9,218 bases of DNA from JAGQTE01 sp964648005 (GTDB lineage: Bacteria > Actinomycetota > Acidimicrobiia > Acidimicrobiales > Acidimicrobilacustridaceae), in NCBI GenBank assembly GCA_964648005.1, contig CAZYKR010000177.1, positions 1 through 9,218 on the forward strand. The letters run 5' to 3'. The notes under the pieces are model-generated. The model did not search any database. It was not told the DNA's origin and saw only the letters and a program-made list of their open reading frames with translations. Shown piece after piece: positions 1 to 6,965 of the stretch (within the stretch, counting starts at the first letter, position 1; every line of letters starts with the position of its first letter). The translations under genes were made by a program, and so were the position numbers.

Positions 1-36
1 TGGGCCGAGACCGTTCCGGTCGGCCCCGACACCTGA
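1..36 (+). CDS. Possible 3' end of an upstream gene (partial)
   Basis: Reading from base 1 gives a plausible C-terminus, WAETVPVGPDT, followed by TGA at 34-36. Almost all of its codons end in G or C, as in the rest of the window. Only eleven codons are visible, so no function can be given. The other two + frames are also open here (frame 2 runs through to 748, frame 3 stops near 179), so the choice rests only on codon appearance. Confidence 0.3.
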   Translation, partial: WAETVPVGPDT

Positions 37-244
37 GCCGTGCTGCCCGCTCGCTGCTGCAGCGCCCTGGCCTTCTACCACCGGCGTGTTGTCAAGGGTC
101 GCCCGCGTCGCCGGTGGGGGCTCGCCCGAGGTGTCATGCCGCGTGCTGGCGGGATGTCCGTCCGGGCGACGCGCCCTGACGAGTGATCGTCGTGCACGTC
201 CCGAGCTTCGAGCAGCCCCCGGCGGCTGGGTTGGGAGGACAGCG
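37..244 (+). other. Spacer before the first complete gene; no clear gene or promoter
   Basis: A gap of about 200 bases. A GTG-started frame at 40-186 would encode a 48-aa Arg-rich peptide, and the long open frame of the next gene extends back through here, but neither shows convincing protein character. A TTGTCA hexamer at 89-94 resembles a -35 box, but I see no matching -10 about 17 bases downstream. The spacer ends in the strong ribosome binding site of the next gene. Confidence 0.3.
233..238 (+). promoter_or_regulatory. Ribosome binding site GGGAGG
   Basis: GGGAGG lies six bases before the ATG at 245. It decides the start of the membrane protein: the open frame extends back to the window edge, but no upstream start has such a site and the extra residues look non-coding. 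Confidence 0.65.
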
Positions 245-748
245 ATGAGTTCGTTGCGCGCTGTGGTTCGTTCGGCGGTGATCCACGAGGAGCTCCCGGG
301 GCCGGTCGATCCCCGTCTGCGGCGAGCAGCGTGGCTTGGCGTCGGGTTGCTGGGCACCTACGCGGTGCTCATGTACGGCGCCTGGTCCTGGTTTCCGCCG
401 CGCGCGGGTGGGACCGACCTGCCTGTCGTCGGCCCCATCGTGCGCTTCGCGCTCGACCCGGGCGGGGCCGGTCCCGTTGCGTTCAAGGCGACGATCGCTG
501 CCATCGTGGCGGCGCTGGCGCTGGCCTTCGCTACCCGTGGCTTTCGGTGGGCGACACGCGTTGGCCAGTACGCCGTCTTCGCCGTATTCGCTGCGGGACT
601 GGCCGCAGGGCTGCCGGTGCTCGTGGTGGCCTTGGCGCTGGTCGCGTTCGTGGCCGGAGTCGTGGCCCTGATGCTGCTTGCCGTAGTGGCGGCCGCAGCT
701 GTCGCGCTCTTCGTGCTGTTCGTGTTGGTCAGCGGCCTGGACTCGTGA
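245..748 (+). CDS. Small multi-pass membrane protein, unknown function
   Basis: A 167-aa integral membrane protein that I do not recognise. The ATG at 245 is chosen because GGGAGG precedes it at good spacing. After a short charged N-terminus (residues 1-28, with a Glu/Pro/Asp cluster) there is a hydrophobic segment at about 30-50, a polar loop at 51-76, a helix at about 80-96, a basic loop around 98-105, and one long hydrophobic stretch from about 108 to 163 that could form two or three helices. There are no Cys residues or enzymatic motifs. The stop overlaps the GTG of the next gene (GTGA at 745-748), implying translational coupling. Small polytopic proteins like this are common beside FtsK/HerA/VirB4-type ATPases in transfer and secretion loci, so a membrane-subunit role is a reasonable guess from context only. 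The coding call is fairly secure; the function is unknown. Confidence 0.7.
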   Translation: MSSLRAVVRSAVIHEELPGPVDPRLRRAAWLGVGLLGTYAVLMYGAWSWFPPRAGGTDLPVVGPIVRFALDPGGAGPVAFKATIAAIVAALALAFATRGFRWATRVGQYAVFAVFAAGLAAGLPVLVVALALVAFVAGVVALMLLAVVAAAAVALFVLFVLVSGLDS

Positions 749-758
749 CGAACTCGCC

Positions 759-1034
759 GTGGCACCACTACGACGTCTCGGAGCTCGAGCAAGAACCCGT
801 TGGGCGGTCGCTCTGTGGCGGGTTCGATGGATGCTGTGGCGCGTGCGCCGCTGGTGGTGGATCCGCCGGCACCGCCTCAGACTCCCAGCATCGCGAGCTC
901 CGTCTGCTCGCCCAGCGATCGCTGCTCGCCTGACGGCGATCGGAGCCCGACGGCGGCGAAGCGTGGCGGTGGTCGTTGCCGTCCTCGTCGCCAGCGCCCT
1001 TGTCGGGGCGATCGTGGCGCTGCCAGGGACGTGA
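759..1034 (+). CDS. Bitopic membrane protein; N-terminus probably in another frame from 745
   Basis: In this frame the product is Trp/Arg-rich (LWRVRWMLWRVRRWWWIRR) and ends in one strong transmembrane segment, RSVAVVVAVLVASALVGAIVAL, preceded by four arginines, so the N-terminus should face the cytoplasm. The first ~14 codons from GTG 759 have A or T third bases, unlike real genes here. Over 745-800 the coding signature is instead in frame 1, starting at GTG 745 (VTNSPWHHYDVSELEQEP) and overlapping the previous stop. The natural reading is a gene starting at 745 that changes frame by -1 near 793-806. That could be a sequencing error, a disabling deletion or programmed slippage; no classic slippery heptamer is visible. 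The stop at 1032-1034 overlaps the GTG of the next short frame. I do not recognise the family. Confidence 0.5.
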   Translation: MAPLRRLGARARTRWAVALWRVRWMLWRVRRWWWIRRHRLRLPASRAPSARPAIAARLTAIGARRRRSVAVVVAVLVASALVGAIVALPGT

Positions 1035-1141
1035 AGGATCGGCCTCCGCCGACAGTGGCCGTTCCCCAGCCAACGCCGGCCTCGGGCCGCAACAGCATCG
1101 ACCATGGGCCGTGGGTAACGCCGGCCGGTGTGGTCGACTGA
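1031..1141 (+). CDS. Short Pro-rich frame, coupled mini-gene or continuation of the preceding gene
   Basis: GTG at 1031 overlaps the preceding TGA as GTGA and opens a 36-codon frame encoding VKDRPPPTVAVPQPTPASG and then a more ordered end, RNSIDHGPWVTPAGVVD. Third bases are mostly G or C, so it looks coding. Alone it would be a very small soluble peptide. Joined to the preceding frame, it would form the extracytoplasmic Pro-rich tail after the transmembrane helix, which makes better protein sense and would need a second -1 frame change. About 76 bases without a convincing frame follow before the next start. Confidence 0.4.
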   Translation: MKDRPPPTVAVPQPTPASGRNSIDHGPWVTPAGVVD

Positions 1142-1217
1142 GGTCGTGTGGTAGCTGCGGGCCCAGCGACACGTGGCGCGTCCGTCTGCACGGTTCGTAG
1201 CGGTGGGTGTTCGGGGC

Positions 1218-2282
1218 ATGTTGCTCAAGGGCACCGCCACCGAATCCGAGTCCGGCCGCAGCGGCCTGCGGCGCTTCGCACGCAGACCGGAGGCGGGTTC
1301 TCCACCTCCGACCGACCCGGACAGGATGCCTCCGCCGCCTGCTCGCCCCGCCCGAGGCCGCAGACGAAGGACGGCTGTGGCAGCCGCTGCCACGCTCACC
1401 GTTACCGCCACGGTTGGGCTGACCGCCTCGTTCGGACTCCCCGGAACGGGCCACGCTACCGATGGCTCCGCCCCCGGCGCCCGCCCCATCGCTGCGGGCG
1501 ACGGACGGGCGTCCCAGCCGAGCCATCCGAGCTGCAGCGAGGCGCTCGGCGGGGCGGCCCCGCTGAGCGGGCCTCCCTCATCGACGCCTCGGATCTTTGT
1601 CGTAGGTGACCGCCTCACCGCCCAGTCGCGCGTCGCGCTGGGGTCGACGTCGAACTCGGACACGGCGGTGATCGCCGACTGCACCTCAAGCGTGGCCGCC
1701 GCCGTAGATACCGGCGTGCTGGACCAGATCGCTGCGATGCAACCCGAGGTGATCGTGCTCGCCTTCGGTCCCGGCGATCTCGCTACCGGCACCACCCCAG
1801 ACCTCACCCGGCTCGACGAGGTCACCCAAGGCCCCGAACGGGCGTTGACCGCCACGGACGACATCGCGTGCCGGGTCGTGGTGAACGTCGACACGAGCAG
1901 CCGAGGCACCGCCGAACCCGACGCCTCGATGTGGAGGGCGTTCAGCGAAGCGTTCAACGACCGCATCGGCGGCACCAACCCCGCCGCCGGCATCGACCAC
2001 CGCCGTCACCGCAGCGTCGAGCTCGTCGACTGGGCCGGCGAGGTCGCCGCCGACCCGGGCCTCGTCAACGGCGACGACCTCACCGCCGCCGGCGCCCAGC
2101 GGCGCGCCCAACTCATCACCGACGCCGCACGTCGGGGCTGCCCCCCGGCGGTCGGCACCGCGACGCCCCCGCCACCAGGGGTGCTACCGCCCGAAGAGGC
2201 CAGCGCCTCGCCGCACGCCGCCCGCGCAGGCAGCGCGCCTCGCCAGGTGATGTCCGTCGCCGGCCCCGACCCGAGCGGGTGA
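1218..2282 (+). CDS. Membrane-anchored SGNH-hydrolase-fold protein lacking catalytic residues
   Basis: A 354-aa protein from ATG 1218 (GGTGGG ten bases upstream; GTG 1173 is an in-frame alternative). Residues 1-52 are Arg/Pro-rich and cytoplasmic, ending in four arginines. Residues 53-75 are a single membrane anchor, and a linker runs to about 120. Residues 125-305 follow the SGNH/GDSL hydrolase layout: block I IFVVGDRLTAQSR (127-138), a strand-loop ending FGPGDLA (183-189), and a terminal VDW...GDDLTAAG segment (270-292). In active enzymes these read GDSL, GxND and DxxH. Here Ser is Arg132, Asn is Gly186, and the Asp and His positions appear to be Asn284 and Asp287. The fold seems kept but hydrolysis should be impossible. 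Four cysteines (106, 155, 218, 308) outside the membrane could form disulfides. The tail after 309 is Pro/Ala/Ser-rich. A binding or structural role in the envelope is inferred. The fold assignment is from motif spacing, not a search. Confidence 0.75.
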   Translation: MLLKGTATESESGRSGLRRFARRPEAGSPPPTDPDRMPPPPARPARGRRRRTAVAAAATLTVTATVGLTASFGLPGTGHATDGSAPGARPIAAGDGRASQPSHPSCSEALGGAAPLSGPPSSTPRIFVVGDRLTAQSRVALGSTSNSDTAVIADCTSSVAAAVDTGVLDQIAAMQPEVIVLAFGPGDLATGTTPDLTRLDEVTQGPERALTATDDIACRVVVNVDTSSRGTAEPDASMWRAFSEAFNDRIGGTNPAAGIDHRRHRSVELVDWAGEVAADPGLVNGDDLTAAGAQRRAQLITDAARRGCPPAVGTATPPPPGVLPPEEASASPHAARAGSAPRQVMSVAGPDPSG

Positions 2283-2321
2283 TCCCGCCAAAGCTGCTCA
2301 TCCCGACACTGGAGCACCACC

Positions 2322-3215
2322 GTGCAGAAGGAAACCCTCGAGAAGCTCGCCGAGCGGATCCGTCAGGACCAGCTCCGCCAGCGCGCTAGTCAGGCGCCCC
2401 TCCCCGAGCTCTACGTCGACCGTGAAGGCGCCATCGGCCGCACCGACGATCAAGGCGAGACGACCCAACTCGCCCGGCTCACCACCGAACCCATGTACGC
2501 CCCGGTGCCGGCCTCCTCGCCTGTCCACGGCGAGCTGCAGGCCCGAACGGCCTGGGTCCTCGACACCGCCAAGCGCGCCGGCGTCCCGATCGAGTCGGTC
2601 GGTATCGCCACGGCCTTCGACGACCTGCGCCTGTACCGGCGTCCCGGTCGGGACTGGCTGCTGAGCCCGGTCCACGCCGACCCCCACGCCGCCGAGGGTC
2701 TGATTCTGCCTCGAGCCGAGATGCGCAAGCTGGCGAGCCTCGACGCTGCGGGTGTGGATCTGCCGGAGATCTACATCGCCCACGAGTTGCCGCCCGGGAC
2801 CGTCGACACCGTGATGCCCGGCCTGCCGGCGGCGGTGCCCGCGACGAAGGCTCAGGCCCGTCCGGGCGCCGATGTCGCTGCGCTGGTCGCTACCCCGGTG
2901 TTCCACCCCGTGGCCATCGAGCAGGCCGCCAAGATGGTGCCGGCACCGCCGGTGCCTTCTGCTACGGCCCGCACGGCCGACAGGCTCGGGGGCGTCGCCG
3001 GTGGCGCCGTCGACGCCCTCGCCCGGGCGCTGCCGTGGCTGTTCGCCGGCGTTGCAGCGGCCCCGGCTGCCGTCGCGCTCGGCGGGCTCGCCGCGCTCGG
3101 TGCTCTCCTCGAGCTCGACCCCGTCGTGTTCGGGGCGGTCGGTGTGGGCGGCCGCGTCGCCGTCGGTGAGCCCGCAGCGTTCTTCGCGCTCACCAGCTGG
3201 GTGTGGCAGCCGTGA
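2322..3215 (+). CDS. Unrecognised protein with soluble head and C-terminal hydrophobic segments
   Basis: A 297-aa product starting at GTG 2322, with GGAG at 2311-2314 seven bases upstream. It begins with a short charged amphipathic helix (ETLEKLAERIRQDQLRQRAS), followed by a mixed soluble region to about residue 165. A distinctive stretch there is DDLRLYRRPGRDWLLSPVH (100-118). A Pro/Ala-rich linker covers about 166-215. The C-terminal part is hydrophobic: one long segment at about 237-263 and a second at about 266-292, ending in WVWQP, consistent with one or two membrane helices and a cytoplasmic head. There are no Cys residues and no nucleotide-binding or catalytic motif. It sits 39 bases after the SGNH-like gene and 70 before the zinc-ribbon gene, in the same orientation, so it probably belongs to the same module. 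I cannot assign a family. Confidence 0.8.
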   Translation: MQKETLEKLAERIRQDQLRQRASQAPLPELYVDREGAIGRTDDQGETTQLARLTTEPMYAPVPASSPVHGELQARTAWVLDTAKRAGVPIESVGIATAFDDLRLYRRPGRDWLLSPVHADPHAAEGLILPRAEMRKLASLDAAGVDLPEIYIAHELPPGTVDTVMPGLPAAVPATKAQARPGADVAALVATPVFHPVAIEQAAKMVPAPPVPSATARTADRLGGVAGGAVDALARALPWLFAGVAAAPAAVALGGLAALGALLELDPVVFGAVGVGGRVAVGEPAAFFALTSWVWQP

Positions 3216-3272
3216 CCGGCCCCGGCCGCGCCACGCCGGCCATGCCGCGCCACTCCCGAGGCGCTGCGGAGC

Positions 3273-3277
3273 AGGAG
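3273..3277 (+). promoter_or_regulatory. Ribosome binding site AGGAG
   Basis: AGGAG lies eight bases before the GTG at 3286. It fixes the zinc-ribbon gene's start: the frame is open much further upstream, to about 2872, but that part overlaps the preceding gene and is Ser/Arg/Pro-rich shadow sequence. Confidence 0.6.
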
Positions 3278-3285
3278 CGTCTGGG

Positions 3286-4074
3286 GTGACGTGTCCCCGG
3301 TGTGCACAGCCGCTGCCGGCGGGGGCGATGCAGTGCCAGTGGTGCTGGTGGCATCCGCCTGCTCCCCGTCGGCCTCACGTGGCGCACCGCGTCCTGAGCA
3401 GGCTCGGTCTACGACCGTCAGGCGACACTCCTTCACCGTGGGTCGCGCCCCCGGCGCCGTACGCCGCGACCACGCTCCCGGATCCCTTGGCAGCACCGGG
3501 CGCGACTGCCGAGGCAATGCCTGCGAGGGCGGGGCGAGCAACAGTGATCGCGGCGGGGTCAGGCGCCATCAGCCGGGACCCCGTCGTCGTGGAGGCCGGC
3601 CCCGCGCCGATCGACCGAACGGTTCGGTGGATGGCGCTCGGGCTGATCGTCGTGCTGGTGCTGGCGGACCCGGTGCTGTTCGGGAATCTGGTGTGTCTCG
3701 GTGTGGTGGCCGTCGCCGTTGGTTGGGTCTGCCGTCGAGCCGGGCTCGGGTCCCCTGGACGGGGGCTCGTCGCCGGTGCAGCGCTGACCGCCGGCGTGCT
3801 GCGCCGCCACCGCAACCCGATGTTGCGTATGGCGGTTGCAGACCAGTTCGGCGAACGCCTCGTGTTCCTGCGCGGCGACCACACCGGAGCGTTCGAGCGC
3901 GGTGACGTCGTGACCGTGCACGCCGTGCGCTCGACGCGAGGGGTCCTGCACGCGATGCGCATTCGCAATCACCACAACGGCATCACCTGTTGGCGGCCCG
4001 GCCTCATCCGGCTCGCTGCCTGGGCCGCCCTTGATCTGTGGCTGCTCGCCTCGATCCTGACCCACTGGAGCTGA
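3286..4074 (+). CDS. Zinc-ribbon membrane protein with a small C-terminal beta domain
   Basis: A 262-aa protein. The N-terminus is a compact zinc-ribbon knuckle pair: C3-P-R-C6, ten residues, C17-Q-W-C20. A Pro/Ala-rich linker reaches about residue 105. Two hydrophobic segments follow (about 114-129 and 131-149). After a basic patch (RRHRNPMLR, 173-181) comes a domain of about 50 residues, VFLRGDHTGAFERGDVVTVHAVRS and onwards, whose GD-V-x-V pattern and glycine spacing suggest a small OB-like or SH3-like beta barrel. A last hydrophobic segment (about 241-258) ends the protein. The zinc ribbon would bind Zn2+ and probably contact protein or nucleic acid on the cytoplasmic side. The stop codon lies within the ribosome-binding region of the ATPase gene, so the two are probably translated together and may work together. 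The name is from motifs; the exact family is not recognised. Confidence 0.8.
   Translation: MTCPRCAQPLPAGAMQCQWCWWHPPAPRRPHVAHRVLSRLGLRPSGDTPSPWVAPPAPYAATTLPDPLAAPGATAEAMPARAGRATVIAAGSGAISRDPVVVEAGPAPIDRTVRWMALGLIVVLVLADPVLFGNLVCLGVVAVAVGWVCRRAGLGSPGRGLVAGAALTAGVLRRHRNPMLRMAVADQFGERLVFLRGDHTGAFERGDVVTVHAVRSTRGVLHAMRIRNHHNGITCWRPGLIRLAAWAALDLWLLASILTHWS
4067..4070 (+). promoter_or_regulatory. Ribosome binding site GGAG inside the preceding gene
   Basis: GGAG in the last codons of the zinc-ribbon gene lies nine bases before GTG 4080. It supports GTG 4080 over the in-frame GTG at 4038 as the ATPase start and implies translational coupling. Confidence 0.55.
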
Positions 4075-4079
4075 CCCCC

Positions 4080-6965
4080 GTGTTGTTCACCGCAGACTCT
4101 GTGGCCGCCGCCGCACTCGCCGTGCCAAGCACCGGCGCCGGCCGTGACGTCCTGTATGGCTGGCTCGCCGGGCTCGACCCGTCCTCGTACGCCGGGCTGT
4201 CCGGCCCGGGCCCCCAGGGCCTAGTCGACGGGTTCGCCTGGACCGACCTGCGAGCCACCTCGGCGTTTTGGAACGAGGGCGACCAGCCTGAGGCGGGAAC
4301 ACTGTCAGCTGCGGTGGCCGGTCTGCTCGGCGCGCTCCACCAACTGGGCGGCGCGGTGGCGATCGTGGCGTCGGGCACCAACAACGGCTTCGCGTACAGC
4401 ATCGGGACGGCGCCGGTGTCGGCGACGACCACCGCCTCGTTGCTGCGCAGCCACCTCCCAGGCGCCGACGTCGCACCGCGCCTGGACCCACCCGTCCACG
4501 TCACTCGGGCAACCGCGTTGCCGGTGCAGGCCGCGCTCGCTGGTCGTCCGGCCCCGGTGCCCGCACCCGGGCCCCAACCTCCTGTCCTCGAGCGCCTCGC
4601 CCAGCTGGGCCGGTCGGACTGGTCGCTGATCACCGTCGCCACGCCGGTTTCCCTGGAGGTGCTGCGGGAGCGGCACCGGCGCGTCGCCTCACTGCTCCAC
4701 GCGATGGCGTCGACCTCCTCGGTGACCCACGTCCGCCGTCCGGGCACGACCGACACCGTCACCGATCCCGTCGGCGCACGTCTCGCGGTTGGGCTCGAGG
4801 CCGAACTGGCTGTGTGCGAGGCCGCGATTCACCATGGCGGCGTGGTCACCACCTCGTGGGTCGCGGCCACCGATCCAGCCACCGCGGCAGCAGTGGTGGC
4901 CACCATCGGCGGCGTCACAGCTACGGCCATCGACCCCGACAGCCCGACAGCCGCCGCGACCGCACCCCTGCCACTGCGCGCCATGCCGGTGCACCCCGAC
5001 CGCACGCTGCCCGCCGCGCTCGCTCCGGTCACCTGCATCCCCGGGCTCGTTCAGCCTCCCTGCCACGACGTCGACGGCCTGCCGTGCGCGGCCTTCGCCC
5101 GGTTCGACGAGCACGTCCCGACGGCCGCTGGCACCGATCGTGCCATCACCTGGGGGACCACCCCGACAGGCACGTCGGTGCGGCAACCGGTCGATGAGCT
5201 CACCAGCCACGTCGTCATCACCGGCCGCAGTGGATCGGCCAAAACGTCCGCCGCCCTACGCCTCGCCAACCAGGTCCGCGACCTCGACATCGGCGTGCTC
5301 ATGATCGAACCGGTCAAGGACGACCTCGCCCGCAGCGTCGGTGACGGCGCCTTCGTGTGGCGCATCGGTGACCCGAGCTCAGCGACCCGATGGGCGATCA
5401 ACCTTTTGCAGGTCCCTGACGGTGCCGCAGTGGGCACCCACATCGACGCCATCAGTGCGCTGTTCGGATCCGCCCTCGGCCTGTTCAACCCCCTGCCCTT
5501 CATCATCGACATCGCATTGCGACGCGTCTACCGGACGAGAGGATGGGACCTGGCCACCGGGCAGAACCCGCGGGCCAATGAGCCCGGTGCACTGCCATGG
5601 CCCACCCTCAGCGACCTGGTCGACAACGCGGTCGCCGTGGTCACCCAACTCGGCTACGTCGGCGAGATCCACGACGATCTGATCGCTGCGCTGACGTCCC
5701 GTCTCGGCTCACTCACTGACGGCGCAAAGGGCCAGATGCTCGACACCGACGCCGGGATCACCATCGATCAGCTCCTCGACGGAACCGTCGTGATCAACCT
5801 CCACGCCGTCGGCGACGACGACCAGAAGGCCTTCATCTCCTCGGCGCTGATGCTCCTGGTCACCGAACACCTCGGGTCGCGACCCACCCGGGCGCTCCAG
5901 CTGCTGTTCATCATCGACGAGGCTCACCGGATCTTCAGCGCACAACCGGCGACCAGCGGAGAAGACGGGGCAGTCACAAGCCGCCGTCACGCCACCGACA
6001 CCGTCGCTCGCTGTCTCGCCGAGCTACGAGCCAGCGGCGTCGGCGTGTGCGTCATCGACCAGTCGATCGCGGCGATCGACCGCTCGGCCACCGTCAACAC
6101 CGCTACGAAGATCGCACTCGCCGCCGCCGACGGGAACGACAAGGCCGTCCAAGTTGCCGCCATGAACCTGGACCCCGACCAGGCCGATCACCTCACCAGC
6201 CTGCCTCCCGGGCGCGCCGCGGCACTGCTCCCCGGCGCCGACCGGCCCGTACTCGTCGACCTCGACCTCACCTACCCCGCCGAGCACGCCGCAACGCCGG
6301 CGCTCACCTTCCACGATGCGGCCGTCATCCAATCGACGGCAACCACCGCGCTCACCAACGTGGTGCTGCGATGCACAGGCCCTCGCGCCCACGCCGCGCT
6401 CGCCGCCCTCCGGGCCACCGTCGTCGACGACCTACCCCCGCTGGCCGCCGACGCCATGCTCGACGCCACCGTCCGAGCACACCTGCGCGTGGCAACCGAA
6501 CAGCTCGGCCGCACCCGGAGGTGGAGCCACGACCTACGAGCGCAGGCCGTCGACGCCGCCGCCACCGGCGCCGACACGGACACCCATCCCGTCAACCTCC
6601 TCGCCGACGGGGCCTGGCCCGAGCCGGCCTGCCGCGCCGTGTGCCCCGACGGCGGCTGCCTTGTCGGCGAGCTCACCCGGGCGCCGGCGACAAGGATGGC
6701 CGCCGACCCATTGCTCGACATCGCCCGCGTCCACCCCCCTGAGGGCCGAGCCCGGCTCCACAGCCGCCTGATCCACGAGGCCGACACGCTGGTGCGGGCC
6801 CATCCCACCAACATCCGACTCGCAGGCGCTTACGACCGCGCCGGACCAGGTGACCTCGCCCAACTGGTGCGGCGCTGCCTCGTTGGCCGTGCCTACGGTC
6901 GGCACCTCGCCGCCGTGCCTCAATTGCTCGCAGATCTCCCAGGCGCTCGAGACGATGGTCGCTGA
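4080..6965 (+). CDS. FtsK/HerA-superfamily ATPase (DUF87/VirB4-like)
   Basis: A 961-aa cytoplasmic P-loop ATPase without membrane helices. Residues 1-370 form an N-terminal region I do not recognise. The motor core begins with Walker A GRSGSAKT (382-389). It continues with IEPVKDDLARSV and a segment NLLQVP..HIDAISALF..PLPFIIDIALRRVY..GWD, which recalls many bacterial and archaeal HerA-like ATPases. Walker B is LLFIIDEAH (608-616), followed by CVIDQS (D660, Q661), the DQ motif typical of this family, then an MNLD..Q..HLTSLPPGRAAALLPGADRPVLV ending. The last ~230 residues are a helical extension with a cysteine cluster C851, C855, C860. Relatives couple ATP hydrolysis to pumping DNA or protein (HerA in end resection, VirB4 and FtsK/TraB in transfer). 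Which substrate this one moves is unknown; no NurA-like nuclease is nearby. Its final codons overlap the toxin-like gene by 11 bases. Confidence 0.9.
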   Translation: MLFTADSVAAAALAVPSTGAGRDVLYGWLAGLDPSSYAGLSGPGPQGLVDGFAWTDLRATSAFWNEGDQPEAGTLSAAVAGLLGALHQLGGAVAIVASGTNNGFAYSIGTAPVSATTTASLLRSHLPGADVAPRLDPPVHVTRATALPVQAALAGRPAPVPAPGPQPPVLERLAQLGRSDWSLITVATPVSLEVLRERHRRVASLLHAMASTSSVTHVRRPGTTDTVTDPVGARLAVGLEAELAVCEAAIHHGGVVTTSWVAATDPATAAAVVATIGGVTATAIDPDSPTAAATAPLPLRAMPVHPDRTLPAALAPVTCIPGLVQPPCHDVDGLPCAAFARFDEHVPTAAGTDRAITWGTTPTGTSVRQPVDELTSHVVITGRSGSAKTSAALRLANQVRDLDIGVLMIEPVKDDLARSVGDGAFVWRIGDPSSATRWAINLLQVPDGAAVGTHIDAISALFGSALGLFNPLPFIIDIALRRVYRTRGWDLATGQNPRANEPGALPWPTLSDLVDNAVAVVTQLGYVGEIHDDLIAALTSRLGSLTDGAKGQMLDTDAGITIDQLLDGTVVINLHAVGDDDQKAFISSALMLLVTEHLGSRPTRALQLLFIIDEAHRIFSAQPATSGEDGAVTSRRHATDTVARCLAELRASGVGVCVIDQSIAAIDRSATVNTATKIALAAADGNDKAVQVAAMNLDPDQADHLTSLPPGRAAALLPGADRPVLVDLDLTYPAEHAATPALTFHDAAVIQSTATTALTNVVLRCTGPRAHAALAALRATVVDDLPPLAADAMLDATVRAHLRVATEQLGRTRRWSHDLRAQAVDAAATGADTDTHPVNLLADGAWPEPACRAVCPDGGCLVGELTRAPATRMAADPLLDIARVHPPEGRARLHSRLIHEADTLVRAHPTNIRLAGAYDRAGPGDLAQLVRRCLVGRAYGRHLAAVPQLLADLPGARDDGR

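Noticed and set aside
89..94. TTGTCA as a -35 box
   Set aside because: No acceptable -10 hexamer lies 16-19 bases downstream.
1148..1609. + frame with Cys/His residues downstream of the short Pro-rich frame
   Set aside because: It mostly overlaps the SGNH-like gene, and its composition is Arg/Gly/His-rich shadow sequence.
134..1993. A 619-codon open frame on the minus strand
   Set aside because: It lies opposite well-supported + genes, is Arg/His/Pro/Ser-rich with no domain, and is what high-GC antisense frames look like.
2872..3285. Upstream extension of the zinc-ribbon frame
   Set aside because: It overlaps the preceding gene out of frame, is Ser/Arg/Pro-rich, and a good ribosome binding site marks GTG 3286.
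3216..3285. GC-rich palindromic bits between two genes as a terminator
   Set aside because: GGCC-type self-complementarity is expected at this base composition; there is no stable stem with a T-run.
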